Shown piece by piece: positions 22,936-33,528 of a stretch of 64,000 nucleotides of DNA. This DNA is from Saposhnikovia divaricata (lineage: Eukaryota > Streptophyta > Magnoliopsida > Apiales > Apiaceae). Location: contig CM071598.1 of assembly GCA_036435485.1 (NCBI GenBank), forward strand, positions 109,593,148-109,657,147, in the 5' to 3' direction. The notes beneath the pieces were generated by a model that worked only from the letters and a program-made list of their open reading frames with translations, searched no databases and was not told where the DNA came from. Both the position numbers and the translations under genes were made by a program. Within the stretch, counting starts at the first letter, position 1; each line of letters begins with the position of its first letter.

Positions 22936-23480
22936 TCTATTACTATATAATAAACATCAACGCAAGTTGCAAAAAGTTCCATTTTAATGTCTTTGAAATT
23001 ACTGTTATGCCCCTATTTGTTGAAAATTAACAAAAATGTTACCCTTTTAATATTTGTGTAAAAATTAGTTGAAACTATGTTAGTATTGAGAATCGAACCC
23101 CTGACCTTCCATTCTTAAACTCATGCCATAACCATTATGCTACACTTAGTTTTGATTATGTTTTAAAAATCTTATTAGATAAACCAAATCATCGCCTTTT
23201 ATCCCATTTTTTTTATTTCAACCATATATTAAATCTCAATACAAGTGCAAAAAGTGCCAATAAATTGGTTCTAAAATTACTATTTCACCCTCATTTTTCG
23301 GAAATAACAATTTTGCCACCCCTTTAAAATCCATGAAAATAATGAAAGAATTTATGTTAGCTTTCGGAGTCGAGCCACCAATCTCGTTTTAAGAGGTTCA
23401 TGATACAGCCACTATACTACATCATTTTTCTAGTTTTCTTAAAGATCTTATAAGATATCACGCCATTTTCACTTAACTTA
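22936..23480. mobile_element. Helitron-like start with two tRNA-like tandem units
   Basis: TCTATTACTATATAATAAAC at 22936 follows an A and looks like a plant Helitron 5' end. Behind it are two diverged tandem units of about 260 bp (roughly 22960-23215 and 23222-23480), each starting CAAGT.GCAAAAAGT.CC. On the minus strand each unit has a tRNA-like A-box/B-box pair: TAGCATAATGGTTATGGC with GGGTTCGATTCTC in the first, and TAGTATAGTGGCTGTATC with GTGGCTCGACTCC in the second. No 3' Helitron end was located, so only the left end is claimed. Confidence 0.45.
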
Positions 23481-24689
23481 TTTTCATTTTTTTTTCACTT
23501 TTAGGTAAATAAAATGTTAGTTTACATTATTTATATAATTCCATTTTTTTTCAGTTTTCGTAGTTTTATTTATCTATATACTCAATCATCTTATAAATAT
23601 TAATATACATGTATGTTTTCGATTAAATATACATTAAATATGTTATTTATAATTCATATTTTTATATTATATTTTATCTCTGATCGTACTTTATTTGAAT
23701 TAGTTGATAATGGATACCTAAAAAATAATATTAAAATTTGATCCAATAAAAGGAATATAGTTCATGCAATGTATTTCATTATTCATTACTTCTATCATTT
23801 TAAATTAAGAAAATTAGTTTTAAAATTATTTTTAAATTATACAATAATCATTTTTATACATTTATCACATATGTTTCTTAATAATTTTCTTTTCAGAATG
23901 TACACTTCAGTTGTTTATATTTTCTAAAATAATCTACACTCTCTTTGTCATTATAAATGATTAACATGAAAAATAAAATGTTAAGATAAAATTCTTGGTT
24001 ATACATGAATGTTACTAAGTTTGGATTAAAAACAAATTTCACAAACATCTATCTCTATGTATATATTAAATTATTGAAATAAAATATAATTTAGTTGAAA
24101 AAAGTTTTTTTATTAACCATATATATTCAAGTTTACATTTATCCTGTCTGACAAAAAAAAGTTTACATTTATCCTGAAAGAATGTGATTGTTTAACGAAA
24201 TATTACGTGATAACTAATCTCTTTTTGGACATAATATTAAAAATATAACTAACATAATATGCTTGTTCCAGGTTGATCTGATGTAGAATGATATGAACTA
24301 TAAATTTATTATTTGTCTACATGCCATTTTTTTCAAATTCTTCTTTGCAACCTCAGTCTAATTCCTATAGGAATTTTGTTTTTATAGGTTCATGACCGGT
24401 ATGAGAACATTGCATTATAGACTTATAATAGAGATGACATTAACATATTTTAAGGGAAACAAAATCTTATAAGATAAATCACGCAATTTTCACTTAACAT
24501 ATTTTAATGAGTATGCTACCCCTTGCGGCTAATTATGGACGGTTGTAATCGTGTTGATATGGAAAGCAATGCCTATCACTATGGAAAGACAAAGATTATC
24601 ATCTTACTTTTTTAAATTTATAGTTACATGATCCCCGTTAATAACTCAAAATTGTACATCATACTCAACAATATTATTGTTGGCGTCTA
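23481..24689. other. AT-rich non-coding stretch
   Basis: Mostly A and T. The phrase ATCTTATAAGATAaATCACGC...TTTTCACTTAAC occurs twice (about 23448-23480 and 24463-24500), and a 15-base AAAGTTTACATTTATCCTG duplication lies near 24130-24178. No gene was seen. Confidence 0.4.
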
Positions 24690-26839
24690 TGTAATAACCC
24701 TAACTTTAGAAATGCTACAGTGATCACATGAATAGTAAAATTTGAGGATTTAGGGAAATGGTATGTAGGTACACTATAGTTGAAACAGAAAATGAGTAAA
24801 CAGAAACCATATTCGTGTTGAACTAAGAAAATAAGTGACTCGAAATGACGATAGATTTCAGAAATTCCTGAATATGGATTTTTGAGAATTTTGATTTCGA
24901 ATAAGTTTCTATTGGATATTAAGGAGCATGGAGATATTAAAGGAATTATATTTTGAGGAATTAGTGAATTAGGGTAAACTAAGGGATTTTTAAGTTAAGG
25001 AAATACCAAAGGAATTTGGATTGTTAAATGATTTCAGAACCACTAAGATAATGAGGTATATTCGAAACGAATCACAATTAGACAAGTATGGAGATCAAAC
25101 AACCAAGATTAGTATCATACCAAGGATACATTCCATATTAGTAACTACAAGAACCATTAGCATAATATTTGGAAATTAAGAAGAAAAATCAAGATTCTAG
25201 AATTCTTATTACATCACTCATCTTACATAACTTCTTATGTCATTTTCCACTTACTTTAAGCCAAGACTTACCAAGTAAGATTAGTAGATAATTATCTTAA
25301 TACCAAGTCAAAATATCTAAGACAAGATAAGATTGACAAAAACACAAAAATCTCTCCCCATCTTCTTTCTTTTCCATTCGACCGAGGTGAAAAAAAAGGA
25401 GAAAAAGGAAACTTGAAACCCTAGCTCCAAGCCACTAAAACTCAAGGGAAAATTCATGAAGGTTGCTTACATATAGACTAAGGTATGTATTAAATTTGAG
25501 AGCAAGCTAACTTCATTTGCCTAGTGAATAAATTCATCAAAGATGGTAAATGAATAGTGATGAATAGTAACTCATATGGATTTTATGTTTTGTTTTGAAA
25601 GATTAAAGTGTATTATGGTTGTATCAAGGTGTATTAAGGACTACAAGCATATCTTAAGAGTGTTAAAGCTTCAAAGAAGGTATAACATTCTCACCCCTCT
25701 TGAGTTTATGATGGATATTGGTTGTGTTAGTGGTTAAGTTGTTATAAGTGATGAAATCATGATCATATATGTGTTTAAAAGTGTTTTTATTGAATATGAA
25801 AGGAGTATGTGCTTGTAACCATGGTTGGTAAGATGACCACATGGTGTAGGTGATGGTGTATAAGGTGGATGATGGATTTGGAGGAGTAATATCTTGGAAA
25901 GTATGAAAATATAGCCGTTATAATGCCCAATTTTTGTTAAAACAGCGATTATTAAAAACAGGGCAACCTGAATCTGTCCAGGTCAGTAGGGTATCTCAAC
26001 TGGTCAGAATAAGATAGGTCTTAGTTCATAGATCGTTTTGATATAAAGTACGTTAAAATCTGATGAACGGTTTAGGAGAAAAGTCAGTTTTAGTGAAAGA
26101 CGTTCGAGAACCGAGAAAACGTAATTATATCAACTTTGAGGCTATAATTACCATACTTAAACATTTTTAAAATTTATAAAATTTTGGGATATTGTAGTAG
26201 GGTGGTCAGAGGACCATTACCAGTTGACCTTGCATTAAAATTCGGAATTGATATTTTCTGAGAATTTTTACAGTCGAGTGTGGTTATTAAGGGAAATGGT
26301 GGAATACACTAAAACTTTGATCGAGTTTTAAAAGTGATTAAGTTCTTGGAACTTTTGGTGCGTAAAAGCTATGTCAAACATATATTATGTGTCAAGGGTG
26401 TTATTGTATAAAGATTAGGTGATTAAGTAGGATATATACTAACGGTGAACCTTTCGTTTCTATAGAGACGAGAGACGAACTCAGGATCATACCTACTCGC
26501 TTTAGAGATCCAGGCAAGATTTTTCTATCTCTACTTGGAAAATTATTTACCTTCAAAGAAAATGATTTCATGGAATATATATATGTGATTCTATTGTTGC
26601 TATTTTAGTAAAGAATTTATTTCCTGATTTTGGGAATTAAAGAGAGATGGATATGGATATACAGATATGATTATGCATAAAGTGAACATGCTTTATGATT
26701 AAAAGAATATGAAAGAATGGTAACAGTTGTTATCTAGGGTTATATGATTTATAATATAATGTTAAAAATATTCTTTTTAAATATTGTGATTTAATAAATA
26801 TTATTTGATTATTATTTACTATTTCTAAAAAAAGGATGG

Positions 26840-26882
<43 letters not shown>

Positions 26883-28165
26883 TGTACTGGATTCCATTAA
26901 ATACAGAGAAGATGTCTGAGTCATAATCAGAGTATTATGGCATAAGCTTTAAAAGTGATGACATATGTGAATGAAAGTGGAAATGGAAATTGAAAGGAAA
27001 AATGTGGAATGGTATTGGTATAAATGGAATACTGATTGACAAAAAGGGGGGATTGCAACAAAAAGCGTAAGAGGCTGTGTGCGGCACAGTCCAGCACTCA
27101 ATATTTATTACGGCCCAAGAGTTGCCGAAGGAGGATGTAGCAGGTAGCCTTCCTCCAGGGTTGATGACCAAGTGGGATCATCCCTTCTACTAGTAGTAAA
27201 CAGAGAGCAGGTACGGTCAGGCGACTGATCATCGTCCTACGTATCTGGCGCTAGCAGATATCCCCAAAACTTAAAAGAAAGAATTGATAATTGTTTTCAG
27301 ATTTGTATACTGAAAAAGGAAAATGGTATGAAATGATGGAATTGTTTTTACAGTAAGAAGAGAAACTGATTTTATATTATTTTTATATAATTGTTGTATA
27401 AAAAGGGAAATGGAAAGATTGTATTGAGAGATGATGTGCAGATGATATAATATCTTGAAATATTATGCTGAGGTGATGTAATGATTTTTAATTATTATAG
27501 AAGAAAAACTGATATTATATTAGAAGAGAAGCTGATATTAGAATGCTATATATTTCTTTTAGTATAAAAATATTTGGAAGGAGTAGTTATCAAATAAAAA
27601 TAAATTCTTTTTATAATAATTATGATTTGTCTTCCGTTTATTATACAGATATATTTATGTTTCTTTTGAAGCTAGTTTATAAAATTTATCTTGCTGAGCT
27701 ATTATAGCTCACTCTTGCTATTTATTTATACAACAGCTAGGTCGCATGCCGATACTTCGCACTAAACCCCGCAAGAGAGTAAGGGAAAGGCGACCTTTTG
27801 AGAGAACACTGGCACCTATTCCTGAGGTAGCGTATAGACAGACGGGTCCTGGTAGACTTATGTACATTAAGTGTGTAAGCTCATGTAATAAACTTTTGGT
27901 TGTTGAAATGCTTCCTGTAGAAGTATCATTCAACAATGTACTTAGGAAGATTCTGGGTTTGTAATAACTGTTTAACTCTAAACTTTTAATATTGTGGATG
28001 TTGCTCTCTGAGCATATGACTGGTGTGTGTTAATATTAAAGTGTGGGGTCTATTGTGTGAGTTTTATTATGCATTTATATTCCAGCTATCAAGAGTAGAA
28101 TTTTGATGAATGGAAATTGGACCGTGATGACCTGGATCCATGACCCCGGATCTAGGGGCATCACA
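24690..28165 (+). repeat. 5' LTR of element A (3,476 bp)
   Basis: TG...CA ends, with the primer site two bases downstream. It contains a TA dinucleotide run at 26846-26880. It also has splice-like signals matching those in B and C: a donor AAGAAG|GTATAA at 25680, a micro-exon at 26466-26513, and an acceptor CAACAG at 27731-27736 followed by an arginine-rich frame. Confidence 0.75.
27746..27964 (+). other. LTR-encoded short arginine-rich frame, element A
   Basis: This frame opens nine bases after the CAACAG acceptor-like site with MPILRTKPRKRVRERRPFER and runs 72 codons. Its start lines up with the arginine-rich frames at the same place in B (MTRTRQTLRKSVLTGQQFRR) and C (MTRTRRTRRGRGR). A and B share a R-K-x-V-x5-F-x-R-x-L spacing. 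No known family is recognised. It could be the remains of a small nucleic-acid-binding accessory protein, or just part of an LTR leader. Confidence 0.35.
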
Positions 28166-28167
28166 GA

Positions 28168-28179
28168 TGGTATCAGAGC
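28168..28179 (+). promoter_or_regulatory. Primer-binding site, element A
   Basis: TGGTATCAGAGC, complementary to the 3' end of initiator tRNA-Met, the usual primer for Ty3/gypsy chromoviruses. Confidence 0.85.
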
Positions 28180-28359
28180 TAAGAGTCATAATGCTCAGGA
28201 ACAAAAGTGATAATAATAAATGTATCAGTAATAATTTAAAATTTTGAACTCCCATCGAGTTCTGGGTGGTATATCGCATGTAGCATTTATTTTAAGCAGT
28301 GATTATAATTTTATAGATTATTACTAATAGAATTTTATGTTTTATTATAGGGAGCGGAG

Positions 28360-29256
28360 ATGGGTGAGTCGAGTCGGGACCCCCAATGGCTAGGACTATC
28401 AGAGCAGGATATTGTAGACTTACAGCTAGCAGGCGTAGAGGTTCCAGAGTATGCTGTCGATGACCTCAGGGAGAGACGTCATGCGAGTGCCAGAGAGAGA
28501 TATGAGCAGAGCCTGAGAGAGGAGGCAGAGGAGCGCAGACAGAGAGACGCTATGGCTATGGTACCATACACCAGTAGACCCCTTGTATGATCTGATGAGG
28601 CAGGTCCTTCCCGAGTGAGGTCGGAGATTCCAGAGGAGGAGATGCCATTGCGTAAGAGGTCTAGGTTATCGGTTATAGCTGAGGAGCAGAGTGAGTGAAG
28701 GGACATTCACATGATTCCCACTCCTGTCCTACCTGTCCCAGTGCCATCACCAGTTCCATCTCCTCTACCGAGCCCTGACCCTTTAGAGGACCCAGGAGAG
28801 CAGTTCACCCTACCGGGACACTTTATCTTTTTAGGGGATGAGTTGGAGGAGGACCCATCTGAGGATGCGAAGACAGAGTCCATTCCTCCCTCCCCACCAG
28901 CATTTGCACCTCCACCACCTCCACCTGTAGAGGCACCTCCCCCAACTGCTATACCCCCTCAGGCAGGTGATCCACTTCCAGCTATTCTATTGTCAGAGTA
29001 CTTTGTCTTACAGGGACAGCTAGAGGAGTCCCGTAGGATGATAGATACTCTTTTACAGAGATCGGACAGAGGGAGGGGATGTACTATTCCCGATGGTTTG
29101 TCTTTGGGCTTAGTTAGTATTGAGCTGCGAGCACTTGGCGATATTAGGAGGTTGTTGGCAGATAGAGGGGACCCAGCATGGAGAGCTCAGATAGTAGACA
29201 CGGTCACCTCTATGGTAGTGCAGATCAGGGATGTTGTCAGAGCGGCGTTACCGTGA
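28360..29256 (+). pseudogene. Pre-gag ORF of element A, interrupted
   Basis: One frame from MGESSRDPQWLGLSEQDIVD (28360) to the stop at 29256 is broken by two in-frame TGA codons (28588 and 28696). The N-terminal third is charged and probably helical. The middle is very rich in Pro and acidic residues. The C-terminus (SIELRALGDIRRLLADRG ... VVQIRDVVRAALP) aligns with the C-terminus of the pre-gag ORF in B (GIERRALTRLRALP ... RRVREAIRFHAD). It lies between the primer site and gag, where typical chromoviruses have no ORF. A T-rich ATTATAG acceptor-like site sits just upstream (28340-28350). No function is assigned. Confidence 0.55.
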
Positions 29257-29785
29257 GTCGGGGTAGTAGTTTTGGTCACTAATCAGACTAGTCATCTCGT
29301 TGATGTCATTTTGGGGATTAGTTTAGGTGTTCACTGTCTTAATCCCAGTCTGATTAGAGGACGGCTAGTAGTACTTTTGCTATAGCATATTAGTATGTAC
29401 GGCTATGTTTTGGGGTTTTGAACCTTGTACTCTATGATGTATAATATTAGTAGTAAAAGACGTTGTACCCAAGTTGTAAAATATTTATGTAAATTAATGA
29501 AGTTTGTGCATTCTGTCTAAATTTTTACTGCATTTTAATAATAGATGTTGAGATTCAAAAATATTGATGTATATAAGGTGATTGACTTAATGAAAAGGTT
29601 ATCGTGCTAAAGGCGATACACTTATTTGCTAAAGTTATAATATAACTAGATGCAAACCGCGTGGAGATAAGAATATTGTGATGTATAAATGAGTTAACTA
29701 ACGATATAATTGTGTATATAGAAATGATGTATATTGTACCTCTAAATTCGGGTAATTAATGGAGAATATTGTTATATACAGAATC

Positions 29786-31035
29786 ATGCCGCCTAAGCGT
29801 AATAGTAGAACGAATGCAAGGGAAAATGAGAGAGATGAAGGAAGTCAGAATATGCAGGATGGAAATGCTCATAATGAACGAGATCATGAGGAAGAAGAAG
29901 AGGAATCAACTGGCCAAAAAGGAAATCCGGGAGGCAATCCCATTAACCAATTCATGGAACTATTAAGGCAGAATTTAGCTAATCCACAGAATCCCCAAAA
30001 ACCACCTGTTCTCCCCAATCAGGCAGCTAACTCGTTTCGTGCCTTTAGTCATTAAAACCCCCAGAATTTGAGGGAACTGCTAACCCAGTAGTAGCCAGAA
30101 CCTGGTTAAAAGAGATGGAAAAAGCTTTTGAGATATTGAGGATAGAGGAGGATCAGAAAACAATCTTTGTAGCCTATCTCTTAAAGGGGGAGGCAAATTA
30201 TTGGTGGGAAGCTAAGAAGAATCTAGAAGGTGCGGGAGTGATAACCTGGGAGCGTTTCACTAGGGTGTTCCTAGACAAATATTCCCCTAGGTACCTGGAA
30301 AACCAAATGGAAGTAAAATTTTTGGAGTTAAAGCAGGATAACCTAACAGTGGCAGAATATGAAACGAAGTTTACTGAATTGTCTAGGTTTGTTCCAGAAT
30401 TTGTGCGTACTGAAGAACAGCGAGCGAAAAGGTTTCAACAAGGATTGAAACCATGGCTACGGATGAGAGTGGCACCATTTGAGTTAACTGATTATGCTGT
30501 AGTAGTTCAAAAAGCATCTATTATAGAAGCCGAGAGTGAACAGACTCAAATAGGTCGAGAGAATAAGAAAAGGAAGTTTGAGGGTCAGAAAGGAGGTGCA
30601 AGTGAAGGAAGTTACTTTAGCAAGGTCGGTAAAGGACAAAAATTTCAGGTTGTGGGAAAGTCAGGAATTAATAGGGCTGTTAGTGAGACTGTAAATCAAG
30701 GTGGTAAATCCTCAAGAACATTTCAGTCTAATCAATCATGACCACCATTACCAGATTGTAACACGTGTGGTAGAAAGCATACGGGAGTGTGTAGAATGTT
30801 GGGCATAACTTGCTTTAAGTGCAGACAAAAAGGACACTATTATAACCAGTGCCCATCAACTGACAAGAGTGATATCAAGTCTTATCAATGTGGGAAACTA
30901 GGACACATAGCTCGAGATTGTCGTTCTAGTGGGTCATCTGCGACAGGACAAAGTATTGCTGCTTCAAATAGACCTACTGCCTGGGTGTACAATATGACTT
31001 TAGGAGAAGCGTTGAAAAAGCCGGAAACAGATGCA
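29786..31035 (+). pseudogene. Gag of element A, broken and truncated
   Basis: Starts MPPKRNSRTNARENERDEGS, parallel to MPPRRNTRTHPTESATHGSN of element B. A one-base deletion near 30043 shifts the frame. The capsid-like core is then open from 30115 (EANYWWEAKKNLEGAG, LELKQDNLTVAEYETKFTEL). A TGA at 30739-30741 interrupts it. The nucleocapsid part follows: CNTCGRKHTGVC, CFKCRQKGHYYNQC and a third knuckle with its first Cys changed (SYQCGKLGHIARDC). Homology ends at about 31035; an unrelated sequence then runs to a stop at 31071. Confidence 0.8.
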
Positions 31036-31229
31036 GGTAAAATATTTTTCTTCTATTATTTAACCTTGTAAGTGTAAATGTTTGGTTAGGGATCGACTAA
31101 GTCAATGAATGGAGTAGGTAGGTTGACAATCTAGATAAGGAAAATCAGTATCTATTAGGGGTCAGAGAACTCTATAGAAAGGAGATTAAGAGTAGGAGAG
31201 AAAGTGTGAAAATATATTTTTCAAGGATA

Positions 31230-31481
31230 AAGGAAAATTAGTATCTAACAGCTCGCTCTCTAGTCTCTATCATCTATCTCTCTCTCTAACGACTCTCTCA
31301 CCCAAGCTGCAACTCTCTCTCTCCATATACAATCACGATTTTCTCAAAATCTCCCTCGACGAACTACAAACTCTTCTCTCTTGATCAGAATCTATGAAAT
31401 TACGGCTCAAAATCCGTGAAAACTGTAAACCCTCACTCATTAAAAGCTTCAATTTGACGTAAATTCATCTTCAATTCGAGG
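31230..31481 (+). other. Possible leader exon of the GT-1-like gene
   Basis: A CT-rich stretch (TCTCTCTCTCTAACGACTCTC and similar) looks like a plant 5' UTR and ends CAATTCGAG|GTAATG, a usable donor. It is on the same strand as the GT-1-like exons at 33150 and beyond. The link is positional only. It contains an upstream frame of 22 codons from 31394. No trihelix DNA-binding exon was found between here and 33149. Confidence 0.3.
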
Positions 31482-32539
31482 TAATGATATTTACATCTCA
31501 TCCTGCTTGTTATTTTAGCGAAATTAATAAAATTAGGGTTTGAAGATTTCATTTTTTGATTCCGTACTAGATGCTTATTTGAATGAAAGTACACATATTA
31601 GATTCTATATCGGATGCTGTATATTACTATTGTTTTATTAAAGTGATTTTTCAAGTGATTCAGTTAATGATTCTTTGCCTATTTTTGTTAGAAATCCTGT
31701 TATATAATGCATTTAAGACTCGTTATATGAATTTGTAAGTGATTTTGTGGTTGATTTTGTTATTAAATTTGTGATTCCGTACATTTATTTTAATATATAA
31801 AGTTTGGTATTTTTTAGTCTCGTTTTATATGAGTTAAGTTGAAAATGATTCCGTTATTGATTCTATGGTTGCTTTATTAGTGAATATGTGATTCTATAGT
31901 TAACTAATTGTTAGTATTTGTCAAGCTTAAGCTACTAAGATGCATGTCTGTTGTAATACTTAATGGTGATTATATATCCTATATTTATGTTCTCAATATT
32001 TTGCTATTATTTGGCTCTTTCATACAGTGCTGCTAAGCGACTTCAGAATCATATCAAGACTCTTGGTAGTTTTGGTGCATGGAATAGATGTTTATTTGGT
32101 GAAAGTGATTCCGTCGATGATTCTGTGATTTATTATAGATTCTACAGTTTTATATGCAATAGGCCCTGCCAGGGGCACCTATCTTAATAAAATTGGTAAT
32201 AATCAAGGTAAATGATTCCATGGATGATTCGATGGTTGGTACCCCTGTGGGGCCTTCTAACAGATGACGACGACGATATTAAGCTCGATACTTATTTGAG
32301 TAAATTTTATTCTATGATAGATTCTATGGCCAAATAGTCTAAGATCAATTTTGATTTACATATTTTTAAGGAGTTTGTCTTTGTCAATTGGTATGGTTCG
32401 AGTGCCTCTTAATTTTGCTTTGCACAATTAACTTTGTTGTAGTTCTAACGGGCAAATAAAATCAGAAAATCGATCTTTTAGCTGACAACTGTGATAGCTG
32501 TGTACGCAAACTAAGGTTTCGCCAGAATTCATGGATGTG

Positions 32540-33010
32540 GATGGGGATGTGTATCATGTGATTTCGATTTTTGTGCGGATTTTCTGAATTGTTCATCGTT
32601 TGATTCTACACTGGATTCCACCTTCTCTATTTTTTGAATTCTGTTTAGTTTCTCAGTGTTTTTTTAGCATTTATTGAAGTTCTGTGATTTTGATGTTTTT
32701 TTATCATTTATTGAAGTTTTGTGATTTTGATTCTATAATAGATTCTATACTCTCTACACTAGCAGCTGCATTCCATGTAGTTTTGATTTTTGAGCAGATT
32801 TTTTAAATTCTTCATAGTTTGATTCTACACTAGATTCTATCTTCCCTTTTTTAGAATTGTGTTCAGTTTCTCCATGTTGTAATTTGGATTCTATATTAGA
32901 TTATATACTCTCTACACTAGCAGTTGTGTTCCATGTGGTTTCGATTTTTGTGAGGATTTTCTGAATTTTCCACATTAGTTTCTATGTCTTTGTTTTGAGA
33001 TTTCATTTTA
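32540..33010 (+). repeat. Degenerate repeat paragraphs, probably intronic
   Basis: Three related blocks begin near 32545, 32773 and 32931 and share the order CATGTGaTTTCGATTTTTGTG, GGATTTTCTGAATT, TTCATcGTTTGATTCTACACT and TTCAGTTTCTC. Across 31560-33080 the word GATTCTA(T/C)A(C/T)TAGATTCTAT also recurs. The blocks lie just upstream of the acceptor at 33148-33149. No coding sense was found. Confidence 0.55.
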
Positions 33011-33152
33011 CTTTCTATGTTGGATTCTGCACTCAATATTTAGAACTTTTTTTTCTGATTTTGATGAAATTTTAGATTCTATATAGTTGTATAGTATTTT
33101 TGTTTAAGAATTTTAATGTGAATTTCAATATGTAAGGAGTTTCTCTTAGGTG

Positions 33153-33157
33153 GGCAC
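33153..33157 (+). repeat. Target site duplication of element C, left copy
   Basis: GGCAC directly before the left LTR. The same five bases follow the right LTR at 62625-62629. They fix both ends of the insertion. Confidence 0.95.
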
Positions 33158-33486
33158 TGTAACACCCCCAGATCCGGGGTCCGGGATCCAGTCGTTACGG
33201 TTTCCAATTCTGTCCACAACACTTGAAATTTCCTTAACATAAAATAAATTACATCTCTATGACCCAACACAACAATGTAAAACACACCCGTTATAGTCCC
33301 AGAGATGAAATCAGAGTAACAATCAAATTTTTATTAATCACATTATGAGTTCTTACAATCCAAAAGAATTTCAATATAAATACATACTCTTTGCCATCCA
33401 TTTACATAAGTCATACTAGACCATATACTTGGTACTGAAAGAATAAATATATCCTACCAATAGCTTCTTCTTCAGCTCTGGTAGTC

Positions 33487-33528
33487 TCATCGTCCTCGCC
33501 CGCGTCGAGTGCGCCTTGTGCGAGTCAT
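33487..33528 (-). other. LTR-encoded arginine-rich mini-frame, element C
   Basis: MTRTRRTRRGRGR followed by TGA, opening nine bases after a CAACAG acceptor-like site (33538-33543). The identical frame is in the other LTR at 44053-44094. Seven of thirteen residues are Arg. Position and start match the arginine-rich frames of elements A and B. An alternative frame over the same bases gives RPDDSHKAHSTRARTMRLPE and is open longer, so which frame matters is unknown. Confidence 0.35.

Larger units (their letters stand above)
24690..31035 (+). mobile_element. Element A: Ty3/gypsy retrotransposon truncated after gag
   Basis: A single long LTR (24690-28165) starts TGTAATAACCC and ends GGGGCATCACA. 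It is followed by a tRNA-Met-type primer site, a pre-gag ORF and gag. Similarity to element B gag stops at about 31035, just after the zinc knuckles, where B continues into protease. No pol and no second LTR follow. The left flank is GTCTA (24685-24689), but with the right end gone the target duplication cannot be tested. Confidence 0.8.

Noticed and set aside
23085..23150. Possible tRNA gene on the minus strand
   Set aside because: A-box and B-box look-alikes are present, but a paired acceptor stem and anticodon loop could not be drawn. Treated as a tRNA-like repeat.
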